The notes: generated from the letters alone by a model not told the origin. Shown: positions 1 to 11,318, counted from the first letter of the stretch. The stretch: DNA of 64,000 nt from Beroe ovata (GCA_946803715.1 CAMPET010000187.1:39356-103355), one strand, 5' to 3'. Numbers and translations: made by a program.

Positions 1-180
1 CATTTTATGGGCGGTCATCAATCATCACTTATCATCCTAATACCTGAATGAGATTGTAATGAAGTTCAATCTTCGATCGCTATATAGTATTCATAGACAA
101 AGATTCTTATCAGCTCCTTGCAAGCAAACTTTTGTAAAACAAACAACCAACATTCGATAAATAAAAATCAAATGGATAAT

Positions 181-941
181 TTATTCAGCTCCTAATCTGG
201 CCCTGGCCCTGGCTTCCTTCTTCTTGCTCTTCTTCTTTGGGGCATCTTCGTCCTCCTTTGCCACAATGCTCTCTGTTTCTGTGAGGATCATCTCGATGTG
301 ACAAGGTGAGCACATGAAGGGGTTGATCCTACCATGAGCTCGATAAGTTCGTCTTCTCATTTGAGGTGCTCTGTTCACTTGAATGTATTCTACAACAAGA
401 GAATCGACTTCCAATCCCTGATACGAAAGTCAGTAATACTATTCATATATCTTATAGGGCGAGTGACTAAGCTAGTAAAACAAGAGATGAAGTAGCCACA
501 AATTGTAATACAAATTGTGACAAGAAACACTCACTTTCACTTCAGCATTGGATTCAGCGTTTTTCAGCAAATCCAAAACGATAGTAGCACTCTTTTTAGG
601 CCATGCTCCCAGTGAACCAGAAGTGTTGAAGGCTTTAGCCTGAGCATGACGACCAACTCCACCCATGAATCGTCGCATAGGGATAATCTGCTTTTGAGCA
701 ACAACATCCTTCAAGTATTTGGTGGCTTTTCTGAGATGCATTCCTTTGATAGCCTGGGCTACCTCTCGGGAAGTTTTGAAATGGGTCCTCAAATGGAAGC
801 CTCTTGCTTTCACGGCTGAAAGTGATCCATTAAATTGATATCAAGCAGATACTTATATATTAAACCGCAGAATGGGCAGAATGACCGAGGTTTGAACTTA
901 CATTTGGCAGGATTTTCAGCCTCCTTTGCGTACCTCACCAT
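181..941 (-). CDS. RPL17: 60S ribosomal protein L17 (uL22)
   Basis: Large-subunit ribosomal protein uL22, which lines the peptide exit tunnel. Three exons on the minus strand: 902-941, 535-815 and 181-417, with consensus GT-AG borders. The joined frame gives 185 residues, against 184 in human. It starts [14 protein letters not shown], carries the family's [18 protein letters not shown] stretch (residues about 33-50) and [10 protein letters not shown], and ends in a lysine/arginine-rich tail after [13 protein letters not shown]. The first intron interrupts the codon for Ser14. A CT-rich stretch just upstream of the ATG (about 943-965 on the minus strand) could be part of a 5' TOP element, as expected for a ribosomal protein gene, but the transcription start cannot be placed. 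The stop codon overlaps an AATAAA (180-185 read on the minus strand). Confidence 0.97.
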
Positions 942-1082
942 TGTGAAGCTTAAGGGAGTGAGAAGTAAGCAAATATTTTACACGAAAACAAAATATGAAA
1001 TTTGGCCTAGATATCTCTTGGAATATGGGGTCAAAACCACAAACAAATAAACACAAACTTTGGTTAAATAAAATTAATAGAA

Positions 1083-1436
1083 TTAACTATCAGCAATTGT
1101 GACTTCCACTTCAACACCAGGTTCAATGCTTATACTTGTAATCTGCTTGACATCTCCACTTTCAGATGTTAGGTCGATGACTCGTTTATGAATCTTCATC
1201 TCGAATTTGTCCCAAGTCTTTGAACCCTCACCACAAGGTGTTTTTCTGGTAGTGATTTTGAGATTCTTGTTTGGTAGACGAATAGGGCCAGCGACTTGGA
1301 GTTCTTTTGCTTTAGCACCAGTGATCAAGTCAGTGCAAACCTTTTCAAGGCTTCGCAGGTTTCTACTGGTCAGAGTGATTCTGATCCTCCTCTTTTCTTC
1401 AACTGGAGCACCCTTTTCAGGCTTGAAGTCAGCCAT
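1083..1436 (-). CDS. RPS20: 40S ribosomal protein S20 (uS10)
   Basis: Small-subunit ribosomal protein uS10. One coding exon of 117 residues, close to the 119 of human RPS20. It contains [18 protein letters not shown], the invariant [20 protein letters not shown] and the C-terminal [21 protein letters not shown] chose the ATG in MADFKPEKG: an AG acceptor (TTAG) sits immediately upstream, so the 5' UTR is probably in a separate upstream exon. The open frame continues to 1550 only because the 5' intron lacks stops; those extra residues have no family match. It lies next to RPL17 on the same strand. Confidence 0.97.
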   Translation of the reverse strand: MADFKPEKGAPVEEKRRIRITLTSRNLRSLEKVCTDLITGAKAKELQVAGPIRLPNKNLKITTRKTPCGEGSKTWDKFEMKIHKRVIDLTSESGDVKQITSISIEPGVEVEVTIADS

Positions 1437-1738
1437 CCTAAGATGAAGGATGAGTTTACAACAATAACAAAAGGGATGAAATAGATCATCAAGAATTATG
1501 TATGCCAGTTGATATTCATAAATACTCAAATGAAAGACATTTTGGCACAAACTATTTACCTTTATACAAACACATTACAATTAAGATTGTGCCTAACATC
1601 AAGTTTTGAAATGAGAAAGCATTACGTATGAGAATGTTCTTGAACAGTTTGCTTTTCTGTACATGGTTTAATGATCAGCTTACAAAATTTCATTGCAGTT
1701 ACTTTGGAGCAAAAGTTTTTGGAACTAGTGATCTAATA

Positions 1739-2456
1739 TTAACTGTTGGGAACAACACGGAAATCTTCAATGTGGTGTTTTTGATTCTTAATCTTGTCCT
1801 TCCTTTCATTTGCTTCTCTGATGTGCCAAAAGTACCCCTGTTCCATGAGATATACCTCTTGCTCTGAACGCAACCTTTCCATGAAGTATAACCTTGCTTT
1901 CAAACCAAACAAAAGGAAAGAGAGAGATAGGCCCTTCCAAATATTAGGTTTCAGATAAGGTACAATTCGGCCAACCTCTTTGAAAGGGAGGGAGCTTGTA
2001 GCCATGACTAATAATAGTTTTGAGAAATATCTTTTTAAAATGCCATATGCAAATGATAGTTAAATCATATTTATTACAAGTAGCTTTCTATTGAGCTGCT
2101 TAACTATGATCATGTCCAATTTCTAACAACATCATGCCATCAAATAAATGGCTATTGCACAACAGACACATTATCAAGCATCAAGGATGACTAAAACAGT
2201 GGGATTTCTACACTCATTGCTGTTGCTGTAAATACCAATACGCTGCAAAAGTATTCAATTGTGGCCACAAACAATTTAAGCAAACTATAGACTTACCCAG
2301 TACTATGTATAAGTGATTGANGCCTACCACTGTCCAATCGCTTCCATCAGAATAGACAACCTTCTCCTTCTCACCCTGCCCATCTGTGTCAAGACCATTG
2401 TCTTCTGTTTCAGTAGGAGGACAAAATATTCTTCCACTTTGAATACTGGAGGCCAT
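1739..2456 (-). CDS. Unrecognised small protein, two probable exons
   Basis: I do not recognise the family. Exon 1 (2328-2456) starts MASSIQSGRIF, is acidic and ends ...SDWTV at a GTAGGC donor. Exon 2 (1739-1975) follows a CT-rich acceptor (ctttcaaagag) and reads VGRIVPYLKPNIWKGLSLSF, then a charged helix-forming stretch (MERLRSEQEVYLMEQ). Joined in phase 0 these give about 121 residues. The segment around IWKGLSLSFLLFGLKA is hydrophobic and could be one membrane helix. An ambiguous base at 2321 sits by the exon 1 donor, so other joins remain possible, for example exon 1 extended to the GTAAGT at about 2295 with exon 2 starting near 2005. No function is assigned. Confidence 0.45.
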
Positions 2457-2459
2457 CTC

Positions 2460-2724
2460 AAATTTGATTACTAAATTACTTAGTTGGCAGCAGAAAAGTG
2501 TGAATAGAAAACCTAATCGATTTTTGATTGTCTAACGATTATAGCAACAACAACCATCTCTGATCTCATTACTCTAAAGCACTGAAACCAACACAGTACA
2601 TTGCATTATTGAAAAGAACACATTGCATTGTCAGATTTTTATCTGAATATCTGATGTCTGACCTCTGTTTCTCGCGCGCGTGGCCGCTTAGCCGGTCAAA
2701 TCAGATAAAATTTTGTCAGATGTT
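2460..2724. other. Spacer with a degraded half copy of MITE family A
   Basis: Region between the small minus-strand gene and the complete family A element. At 2627-2724 there is a diverged, mostly one-armed relative of the next feature: TGTCAGATTTTTATCTG, then CTGACCTCTGTTTCTCGCGC, then a second TCAGATAAAATTTTGTCAGA. No gene is visible. Confidence 0.5.
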
Positions 2725-2866
2725 ACTTGTCAGATTTTATCTGACCTCTGTTTTTCGCGCTCGAGCGCGCCTTCATCGAATTAGGCCGAAACATTCCTAT
2801 TTTGGCCTTCGATGAAGGCGCGCGCGCCGCGTGCTAGAAACAGAGGTCAGATAAAATCTGACAAGT
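2725..2866. mobile_element. Palindromic MITE, family A (GCGC-core), intact copy
   Basis: About 142 bases forming a near-perfect inverted repeat. The left arm begins ACTTGTCAGATTTTATCTGA at 2725 and continues CCTCTGTTT..CGCGC. The right arm mirrors it and ends at 2866 (TCAGATAAAATCTGACAAGT). The core carries CTTCATCGAA / TTCGATGAAGGCGCGCGCGC, shared with the elements near 26.1, 26.5, 43.8 and 58.2 kb. It has no coding capacity, so it would be a non-autonomous DNA transposon. The mobilising family is not identifiable, and no convincing target duplication is visible at this copy. Confidence 0.75.
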
Positions 2867-3334
2867 AAAATCTGCAGACAAAGTTAAAGTTAAATTACGC
2901 TAGGCCCTGTTGTTGTGAACTGCGAGGCGCGGCGGAATGGCAAGAGTCATGGTCAGTGTATTGCGCAAAACCATGGTGTATCATTTCTGGATCATTGGAT
3001 CGACGCGATCGCGACTGGCAATCATCAACATAGCAAGCAAACATAGCAAACATAGCAACGAAAAGTTTCGTAAATTAGATGGCGTGAGGCACTCTGTGTT
3101 AGAAGTGTGCTCTTAGATCTGATCCCATATCATTTTATAATCTCTTGTGCAAGGAAATAAAGGACTTACCCAAGCAAGCCCAATTCTGAAGCAATTCTGA
3201 AGCAAGCTCAATTATAATTGTCAATGAGATTGTTTCAGAATATACGTTGTCTTTCAGCTTGAATTATGACAGAAAGTTTGCCATGATGAAGAGTTCAATC
3301 TAACCAAAATCTATTGGTTAATAAACATACTGAC
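2867..3334. other. Upstream region of DXO
   Basis: No gene seen. It contains a short direct repeat of CATAGCAAGCAAA / CATAGCAAA (about 3028-3058) and a duplicated CAAGC..AATTCTGAAGCAA motif (about 3172-3206). A CTTTCAG acceptor-like site at about 3251-3257, with an in-frame stop at 3287 before the DXO ATG, suggests a 5' UTR exon for that gene. Confidence 0.4.
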
Positions 3335-4330
3335 ATGATATGGAAGCTCAGTGCTGTTCAAAAGGACAATGTGCAAACATATAATCCAATTTATCTTGGG
3401 GAATTTTCATTATCAAAAGATATGTCAAGAAGGTATTATGACAAAACTCAGGTTCCTGTGATCAAGACTCATGTCAAATTGCCAATTGACCTGAATCCAG
3501 GTTTTGAGCATTGGCAGGACCAGTTTGAGATCAGTAATTTGGACAGTCTTCTAACTTGGATATGCAAGAATAAGTTTTCTCTAGATAATGTTCAGCTGAT
3601 AACCTATAGAGGATTGCTTAAGAAAGTTGCATTTACTGAATGTGATCCTTATAGAAACCATTGGTGTATGAGACTATGTAAAGTTGGTTCTACAGTGCTA
3701 ATGGATGAAGTGGAAACTGAACAAAAAAGGAAATCAAAGCTATCAGAAACTCATCAACAGAAGAAGTTCATCTTCTATGGACACAAGTTTGAGGAAAGTA
3801 TACTGGATATGGATACTGCTCAAGCCCATAATGAAAATAACATAGTTGTAACATCTAAAGTGGGGAAATCTAGATGTATATTTGCTGCAGAAATAGACGG
3901 CAAATTTGATGAGGGTGAAATTGTAGAACTTAAAACTCACAGAGTCATGCATAACGCACATCACTTTGCAAGTTTTCAGAGAAACAAACTGATGAATACC
4001 TATATGCAGTGCTTCTTAGCTGGTATACCATATGCTTACTTTGGATTTCGTGATAACCAAGGCTTTGTTCGTGAGTTGAAAAAGTATGAAGTATCAACTA
4101 TTGAGAGTTTGTGTAGAGATCAATGGAACAAGAATGATATGTTAACGGTGCTATCTAGCATCATTGACTGGGTTATTCCGTTGATCGAAAATGATAAGGT
4201 TTACCATATGATGTACTTGGGGTCTGATCATGTATCTTTGGAAACAGTTGAAAGTGGGGAATATGTTCCACAATGGTTCACTGACTATGTCAAAAACTAT
4301 TGTGATAACGATGATGAAAAACCTGCCTGA
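3335..4330 (+). CDS. DXO: DXO/Dom3Z/Rai1-family decapping exoribonuclease
   Basis: Intronless 331-residue protein of the DXO/Rai1 family. These enzymes remove incomplete or non-canonical 5' caps (pyrophosphohydrolase, decapping and deNADding activities) and in fungi partner with the 5'-3' nuclease Rat1/XRN2. Family motifs are in order: FYGHKFEE (about residues 147-154, corresponding to YxFE), the acidic metal-binding EID in AAEIDGKF (186-188) and ELKT (198-201), followed by the aromatic segment with YFGFRDNQGF. It is slightly shorter than human DXO (about 396). The frame is open back to 3290, but the first ATG is at 3335 and a TGA lies at 3287, so this start is preferred. Codon use is more A/T-rich than in INTS11 or IMP4 nearby. 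Catalytic motifs are intact, so it is probably active. Confidence 0.92.
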   Translation: MIWKLSAVQKDNVQTYNPIYLGEFSLSKDMSRRYYDKTQVPVIKTHVKLPIDLNPGFEHWQDQFEISNLDSLLTWICKNKFSLDNVQLITYRGLLKKVAFTECDPYRNHWCMRLCKVGSTVLMDEVETEQKRKSKLSETHQQKKFIFYGHKFEESILDMDTAQAHNENNIVVTSKVGKSRCIFAAEIDGKFDEGEIVELKTHRVMHNAHHFASFQRNKLMNTYMQCFLAGIPYAYFGFRDNQGFVRELKKYEVSTIESLCRDQWNKNDMLTVLSSIIDWVIPLIENDKVYHMMYLGSDHVSLETVESGEYVPQWFTDYVKNYCDNDDEKPA

Positions 4331-5035
4331 ATATTGCTTCATAACTTCAATGATTGACCTCCACAGATACTCTTTGATACTAGTTAGGTATATTGGGTTT
4401 ATTATTTGTAATGAATTTATCAGCCTTATATTATGGAGACAGCCTGGTATTATGCAATTTTGTTGAATTGAATTGAATTATATTTTTACAGCACAATGTC
4501 AATGAACATAATATACATTTTTTTTGTTATATAGAAAGACGCTTCTATGTTGTGCTGAGGGAGAGCACTTAGTCAATCTTTTAGACTGTTAACAAGGCCA
4601 CCCACTAAAGGAATATCTATAGCATATCTAATCATATTATTCATGAAGAACAAAAGTGGCAGTTGGTCATTATTAAACATTAAAAAGGTTAAAAGGTACT
4701 CTTTAAATAGTACATACTGTATAAATTAATTGAAACATAAACAACTTATTTACAAGAAGTATAAAGCTGTAGTTTTCTGACTTACCAAGGTCAGGCTGCA
4801 TTTTAATGACAATCCCAGGTCAAAACAAAACAATTCATGCAAAATAAATAATTTAAATTTAAAAACCTCCCTCAGCCACACAATATCATGTATTAAAAAG
4901 TTCTTTTATCATTATTAAGTCTAAAGTTTAAATCTGTGTAGATATTGTGTCCTGGTAGATTTGTCCTGGTAGATTGAAATGTGCTTGCTTAATGCTAACA
5001 CTGTATATTCAATAGCTCATTGTCGGCCCTGTAGA
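4331..5035. other. AT-rich intergenic region
   Basis: About 700 bases of AT-rich sequence holding the DXO 3' end and the promoter region of the RING gene. Only a short direct repeat (TGTCCTGGTAGATT, about 4947-4976) stands out. No gene, long palindrome or element is seen. Confidence 0.5.
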
Positions 5036-6542
5036 ATGTCGAGTATGGACGAAGGCGGTGAGGGAGCACAGAGATTTTTCTGTCATCAGTGCAACACAAC
5101 ATGTGTTCCTGAACCTCCTGAGTTCCTGTGTCCTACCTGCAATGAGGGGTTCATTGAGCCTGTTGCAGTTTCACCCTTAGCTCGACAGTCCCCTGGCATG
5201 TTTCCACCATTACCGGTTTGTAAAATACACCTACGGCCAGACTCACATGTTTTATCCTCACTGAGGATTCCTCAGTGTTCCAAAACATATTAAAGTACTC
5301 ACTCTTGACTGAAAATTGACAATTCGTTCGCTTCAGCACGATTTGGCTGCGGGATTCGGTGATTTTGGGGGACTTGGCCAGGAGCCTCTCGATGCATTCG
5401 ACGAACTGCAGAGCATGCACACACGCTTCACTCAAATGCGGACCAACATGCAGGAGTTGATCCGGAGAGCACAGGCCCCAGGAGAGAGTAACTTAGGTAT
5501 TTCAGCAGAGCTCTCTCTCTACCTCGGTGTTCAACCATAAACCTCTATTATACAATAATACAATACTTCCTTTAATAACGCTTTTTAACGTAGTATGCTC
5601 CTGTAAAGCCCCCTCATCCATTTCCTCCTACAAGGAGAAGAAGGACGAAGTGCGGTCAGTGGACCCGCACGGTCGGCCCCCGGCTCAGTTCCCCCCGTAG
5701 GGTCGAGTGAATCGGCCCCCACCAGCAGAGTTGGCAGTGCCTCTGGATCCCCCTCATCAGGAGGTCGCCTCCCTGGTCACACTCACAGAGTTCACTCCTC
5801 CAATGTCAGCCCTAACTCCAGTGTCGCAGGGAACGTACCTGGACTCTTCGGACCGGTGAGCGTTTCATCATTATAGGGACCAGGAACTTGGTTGTTTTAT
5901 TGCTCATTTCATAATTATAGAGTAGAATACCCATGAATGTGTTTAGTTACTCTCGGCCCCGTGCAGGGCTCGAGTCGCGTGAGGTTTGTGCTTGGCGATG
6001 GGCTGACAGGTCCGGAGGGAGCCCCGACAGACATTCCCACTCTGTTCAGCATGATAATGGCTGGACTGAACGGCGACCAGCAACCTCTGGTGGGTAATCC
6101 TGGAGACTACGCGTGGGGCCCTGGCGGTCTTGATAACATAATTTCCCAGCTGATAGGCCAGTTGGACGGGTCTGGGCCACCGCCAGCAGGGGAGCAGTCA
6201 ATAGAGTCTCTTCCCGACGTGTACATCCCCAAGAAACACCTGGATAACAAACTCGACTGTACCGTGTGTCAGGAATACTTCACTGGAGAGGAAAAGGTGA
6301 AGGAGTTACCTTGCCACCACTACTTTCACATCGACTGCATCATACCCTGGCTCAAACTACACAACTCCTGTCCCATATGCCGACTATCTATCGAGGGGCA
6401 GCAGTCACGAGGTGGTGACGTCACCATGACGTCACCACCTGCTGCAGGGGGAGGGGGAGGGGAGGAGGCTGCTACGGATGTGAACACAGAGGAATCTAAT
6501 GTTACCATGAGTCAGAGTATACATGAGGATGATTTGGATTGA
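5036..6542 (+). CDS. RNF126: RNF126/RNF115-like RING-H2 E3 ubiquitin ligase
   Basis: E3 ubiquitin ligase of the RNF115/RNF126 group, which act in the cytosol in membrane-protein quality control with BAG6 and in endosomal sorting. Exons 5036-5215, 5337-5496, 5635-5855 and 5967-6542 join in frame to 378 residues. The N-terminal zinc ribbon has CHQC..CPTC (C16, C19, C32, C35), matching the RNF126 N-terminus. The middle is serine/proline-rich. A conserved block (FSMIMAGLNGDQ..DNIISQLI) precedes the RING-H2 at about residues 285-325: CTVC, ELPCHHYFHIDC, WLKLHNSCPICR, with all eight zinc ligands present. The tail is gly- and acid-rich. Human RNF126 is 311 residues, so the linkers here are longer. 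RNF115 and RNF126 cannot be separated; this is probably the single invertebrate co-orthologue. Confidence 0.9.
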
Positions 6543-7545
6543 AGTGAACGTGTGTGTGTGTGTGTTAGGGAAATAGTAGACAGTTGTATTATGTATCATA
6601 GATTGGAACGTACAATTTGGTTTTGAATCGTCGATCAACATTTATTAGTGTAACACAGTGTAACACAGTGAAAGTTGTTAACGTAGCACCCAAATAATTA
6701 TTAAATGAAGTTTATAGTGCTGATATATTTACCCTCCTTGTACATTGTACATTTACTTAGAAGTATCAAAAATATAATTATCTCTGATTGATCCTAACGT
6801 ATTGATACCTATGTGCAAAATCATGTCAAACTTATTCAAAATGCTGTAAACCGGATGACCAATTAGTGAGTTTTAGATATTAGCAGTTGTGATTTATATA
6901 AGTGGGTTTAAAATTAGGGTAAAAATTCATAGTGAGTGCAATCAATATTGTTTTACAAACGTGTCAACGTCATCATACATAGCTTTGGTCGAACATGGAC
7001 CTGGAAATGTATGGCAGAGTTCCATGAAAGTGTGTTCACAGACCGTCGTCCGTCATATATCTTGTAGCCGGGGCAAGTTTGTTTTTGCAGAGTACTCATT
7101 AACGAGTCGATAACAATCATAACACTTTGCATCGACATGTTGTTATTTGAAAAGTTCTGTGTTGTAAAGTACGAGGTTTCCCACATTCTGCTTCTTTAAT
7201 ATTTCACAATTTCCTATTGTCACTTCTGAGTGAAGGAAGTCATTACAGTTTACAACATTTCCCAACGTAACGAGTAGTTGCTCTCACAGGTGTCTATTAT
7301 CGAAATACTTATGTCAATCAGATTCCATGTCATTTCTCACTCAAGTCAATAACAGCATCATTCAAAGCATCAACAGTCAAACCCTAGGATTGCCACTTAT
7401 GTCACAATTCAAAACATGCCACTATTTCGCGTAGGGCGCGATAACATATCTACAACATGTTCTTATCACACGCGCGAACTTTTCGTATAATTTGTAGAAT
7501 TCAGCATACAATAAATTGTACAATGACTTGTATTATTTCTAGCTC
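6543..7545. other. Intergenic region, RNF126-like 3' end to HMCES promoter
   Basis: A (TG)n run of about 16 bases at about 6550, an 11-base direct repeat (TAACACAGTG, about 6650-6670) and otherwise unremarkable sequence. Short ORFs here show no family resemblance. A CGCG-containing patch at about 7428-7475 lies 80-120 bases before the HMCES ATG and may be part of its promoter. Confidence 0.45.
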
Positions 7546-8849
7546 ATGTGTGGAAGGTTAGCGTGTCTATTGGAAGGGAGTAACCTAAGTGTGCGATGCC
7601 AATACAAGGACAAGTCAGGAACTGTGAGTATGAATTATGATGATCATTCTATCATGAGGACAGGTTTTTCACCCTCTCAAAATGAAACGTGTAATACGTG
7701 ATGCGCCATAGTTTTCACAGTACAAATCCAGATTCAAAGACCAGAGTGGGAGGGGCCATGTCCTAAACCAGGATACAACCTGCCTCCATCATCCCAAATA
7801 CCAGTTCTGTACGGCAAAATGGGAGTGCGATACTTCAGGTTTACCTATCTCTGACAACAATCCCAACTGCAATTTAATTATACCATTCTCTATCTTATGA
7901 TCACTTATAATCCCCCTCTCTCAGGTCTATGAGATGGGGCCTAGTGCCTTCTACTCACACTAAATCTCTCAAGGAGTTCACCCTCTCGACCCACAACTGC
8001 TGCTCAGAGACAATTACGGAGCGGCCCATGTACTCGCGGGTCTTCTCCAGCGGGCAGCGGTGTGTGATTCCCGCGGACGGGTTCTATGAGTGGAACTCGC
8101 GGGAAAAGGACAAGATACCACATTTCGTGCACCGGAAGAGAGATGATAAGTCCGAACAGACAGGAAATGTGAGTTTGGCCCGTGACATTCGTGTTGTTGT
8201 TAATCTGTTTCCACGTTGCTTTAGTATGATCCCTATCCCTCAGTAGGTTACATTCTTTCTTTATCTTTCAGTTGCTGATGATCGCTGGACTATACGACAA
8301 GTGTCACTTGGCCAGCGAAGAGAGCGTATTTTACTCTGTCACAGTGATCACTGTCGACGCATCAGAGTCTATCAGCTGGTTACACCATCGCATGCCGGTT
8401 ATTATTGCATTGATTTGTAGGGAATCATTGACACTCAATCGACCAATATCACTAACACTTGCGTGTTATTCTAACTAACGTGATGACTGATGTTGTATCA
8501 GGCGCTACTCGAGACTGAGGAGGAAGTGAGACAATGGCTCCACTCGGGAAAACTCCATTCCAACGAAACCCTCTCCCTCCTAACTCCACGCACCTCAATA
8601 GAGCTGTATCCTGTGAACAGAGCTGTGAACAGTGTTTTCACTGACGGGCCAGAGTGTCTCGTTAAAGAAGGTAGAGTGAGAATCATTATTCACATCACTC
8701 TTTGTTCCAAGCGTTCCGATTCTTAGAAAGTTGGAGGTACTACAGTTGTTGCAATTGTTGCAGAGCCTCAGAAGAAGCGGAAAATCAATACACTTGACAG
8801 ATATTTATCCAAGAAGCAGAAAACAGATGACGCCACAGAGCATAATTGA
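7546..8849 (+). CDS. HMCES: HMCES, SRAP-domain abasic-site sensor
   Basis: SRAP-family protein that crosslinks to abasic sites in single-stranded DNA through its N-terminal cysteine, shielding replication forks. Exons 7546-7623, 7732-7838, 7925-8168, 8272-8397, 8502-8670 and 8764-8849 join in frame to 269 residues. The catalytic Cys2 is present (MCGRLACLL). Other SRAP hallmarks are a PEWEGPCPKPGYNLPPSSQ-like segment, MRWGLVPS, the ETITERPMY strand with its conserved glutamate, CVIPADGFYEW, LMIAGLYD and the active-site histidine in HHRMP. The last exon carries a basic stretch (PQKKRKIN) and a DRYLSKK tail, plausible for nuclear targeting. Human HMCES is 354 residues, so the C-terminal extension is shorter. 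Exon 2 was placed by matching the PEW..YN block; the alternative upstream AG would break the frame. Confidence 0.92.
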
Positions 8850-9257
8850 GAAGTACTGACTACTGGACGTGGCAAGTTATGTTACGAAGTAAGACAATGA
8901 TTGTTTTATTTATTTTGTTATGATTTCTACAACGATATAATTGTTTTCAGATACAATGATATGCACTCGGCGTTCTCTATATTTTATTTTGTTTGTTTGA
9001 AATTTCAATTTGGTTTTCGCGGTTTTACCCCCATGTTTTTAATCCATTTCACATTCTCTTAAGTTGCTGAACCGTTTTCTTGTTGATTATTTCATCTCAG
9101 TACTAAATATTATGTTGTTTCGTGGTATTTCGTTACCTCAATATCGTGATATCGTGATACATAATCATATCGAAAAGGGATTCTGTTGATCGCTTACTGC
9201 TAACATACTCATTATCCAAGGTAACTGCTAACATACGCATTATCCAAAATAGCTCCC
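8850..9257. other. HMCES 3' region and INTS11 upstream region
   Basis: AT-rich. Immediately before INTS11 there is an exact-spaced direct duplication of about 27 bases (two copies of ACTGCTAACATAC[T/G]CATTATCCAA, about 9197-9248). No gene is seen. Confidence 0.5.
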
Positions 9258-11039
9258 ATGGCGTCAGATATAAAAATAGTCCCTCTCGGAGCTGGGCAAG
9301 ACGTCGGTAGAAGCTGTATCCTCGTGTCAATCGCTGGCAAAAACATCATGTTCGACTGCGGTATGCACATGGGCTACCAAGATGAGCGGCGGTTCCCAGA
9401 CTTCAGCTACATCTGTCAACCGGGCGGTGCTACTGACGTTATCGACTGTCTGATCATCTCTCACTTCCACCTCGATCATTGTGGCTCCCTTCCCTACTTC
9501 ACCGAGAAGTTCGGGTATAACGGACCGCTCATCATGACTGCCCCCACCAGAGCCATAGCACCGCTTCTCCTGGAGGATTATCGGAAAATCACTGTCGATA
9601 GGTACGGTGAAACAGACTTCTTCACGACACAACAGATTAAGACTTGTATCAAGAAAGTCCGGACTATACGTGTACACGAGACAATCCAGGTCGATGCTGA
9701 AATCAGTGTGAAGTGTTACTACGCTGGGCATGTGCTGGGAGCCGGCATGTTCCTGGTCAAGGTAGGTAGTCAGTCCGTCCTATACACCGGGGACTACAAC
9801 ATGACTCCTGACCGGCACTTGGGGTGTGCGTGGGTGGACAGGTGCAATCCCACCGTCCTCATTTCAGAGAGCACATACGCGACAACCATCAGGGACTCCA
9901 AGAGGTGCCGGGAACGTGACTTCCTGAAGAAGGTGTATAATTGTGTTGAGGGAGGGGGTAAAGTGTTGATCCCGGTTTTTGCTCTGGGCAGAGCGCAGGA
10001 ATTATGTATCCTTATCGAGGAATTCTGGGACAGAATGAATCTCAAAGTACCCGTTTATTTCTGTCATGGTTTAACTGAGAAAGCCACCAACTACTACAAG
10101 CTATTCATCACATGGACCAATGAGAAGATAAAATCAACATTTGTCAAGCGGAACATGTTCGATTTCAAGCACATATCCGTGTTTGAACGGTCGTACATGA
10201 ACAACCCGGGCCCAATGGTGGTATTTGCCACACCCGGTATGCTTCATTCGGGCATGTCTCTGAACATCTTCAAAGCGTGGTGTCACGATGCCAAGAACAT
10301 GGTTATTATGCCGGGTTACTGTGTGGCAGGGACTGTCGGACACAAACTCCTAAACGGGACAAGGAAACTGGACACAGACAAGGGGTCGATCTCAGTCAAT
10401 ATGGCAGTGGAGTATCTGTCATTTAGTGCACATGCGGACGCCAAGGGGATACTACAACTGATAAAGAACTGTCAGCCTGAGAATGTGGTTCTAGTTCACG
10501 GCGAGGATCGTAAGATGGCATTCCTCATTGACAAGATAACAGACCAGTTTAACATCCCCGCGTTCAAGCCCGCCAACGGTGAACAAATCTCCATTCCGTG
10601 CCAGCCCAAGATAACAGCTACTATCTCCAAAGAGACATTCAAATCAGTGCGGAGTTGCGGTAACAATTTCGACGGTTTGCTGGTTCGCCGGAACAATCAG
10701 CTAGTCCTCCTTTCCAGACAGGAAGCAATAAACCAGCTGGGGCTGAAACCACATGCCATCAACCTAAATTACAAGCTAGCCCTGACCGGACTTAATCTGG
10801 AGACTCCGACCATCATGGAACGACTTCATACACAGCTATCGTCCATCATATCTGACCAGAACGTGACGTTCAAACGGCAGCATGACGGTTCCCTGAACTT
10901 GAACTCAGTCCACATAACGTGCAGTGCGGAGCGGTCACGGTCAGTGATAGAGGTGTCATGGAACACGGAGGATGATGCCATTGGTAAGGCGGTGTCTGAT
11001 ATACTGGAGGAGTGTGGTGAGGATATCATCACTAATTGA
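9258..11039 (+). CDS. INTS11: Integrator complex subunit 11 (RNA endonuclease)
   Basis: Catalytic subunit of the Integrator complex, a metallo-beta-lactamase/beta-CASP endonuclease that cleaves snRNA 3' ends and nascent transcripts in the nucleus. Intronless, 593 residues (human 600). The zinc-binding HFHLDH motif is at residues 69-74. Further MBL/beta-CASP signatures are [88 protein letters not shown] and VLVHGE. The C-terminal domain after about residue 450 is more divergent, as usual. All catalytic ligands look intact. The ATG at 9258 gives the expected N-terminus ([20 protein letters not shown]). Confidence 0.97.
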   Translation: MASDIKIVPLGAGQDVGRSCILVSIAGKNIMFDCGMHMGYQDERRFPDFSYICQPGGATDVIDCLIISHFHLDHCGSLPYFTEKFGYNGPLIMTAPTRAIAPLLLEDYRKITVDRYGETDFFTTQQIKTCIKKVRTIRVHETIQVDAEISVKCYYAGHVLGAGMFLVKVGSQSVLYTGDYNMTPDRHLGCAWVDRCNPTVLISESTYATTIRDSKRCRERDFLKKVYNCVEGGGKVLIPVFALGRAQELCILIEEFWDRMNLKVPVYFCHGLTEKATNYYKLFITWTNEKIKSTFVKRNMFDFKHISVFERSYMNNPGPMVVFATPGMLHSGMSLNIFKAWCHDAKNMVIMPGYCVAGTVGHKLLNGTRKLDTDKGSISVNMAVEYLSFSAHADAKGILQLIKNCQPENVVLVHGEDRKMAFLIDKITDQFNIPAFKPANGEQISIPCQPKITATISKETFKSVRSCGNNFDGLLVRRNNQLVLLSRQEAINQLGLKPHAINLNYKLALTGLNLETPTIMERLHTQLSSIISDQNVTFKRQHDGSLNLNSVHITCSAERSRSVIEVSWNTEDDAIGKAVSDILEECGEDIITN

Positions 11040-11318
11040 TTGCTAATTGATACTTAATTAGTTGCTAATCAGTACTTAATTGCTAATCGGTACTTAATTA
11101 GTTGCTAGTGTGGGCCCTATTGTCTAAGGCCATTATTGTTTTTATTCACTTTTATCAGAGGTAATTTCTATTTTACCTTGCTTGCTATTGACGGTTTATT
11201 TGAAATTCACATCGAGTCAAGTTTCTTCCTCGTGACAAGTGTAATCATGATTTGCATTTGTCATACTTCACACTACAGTAATGTGAGATAATTCCTACTG
11301 ATTCACCATTATTTTAGC
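11040..11318. repeat. Short AT-rich tandem repeat between INTS11 and IMP4
   Basis: Between 11036 and about 11107 an imperfect repeat of about 20 bases built on TTGCTAATNNGTACTTAATTAG occurs about three to four times, directly after the INTS11 stop. The rest of the spacer is featureless. Confidence 0.5.

Noticed and set aside
1207-1484. Plus-strand ORFs opposite RPS20
   Set aside because: Antisense shadows of a highly conserved coding exon.
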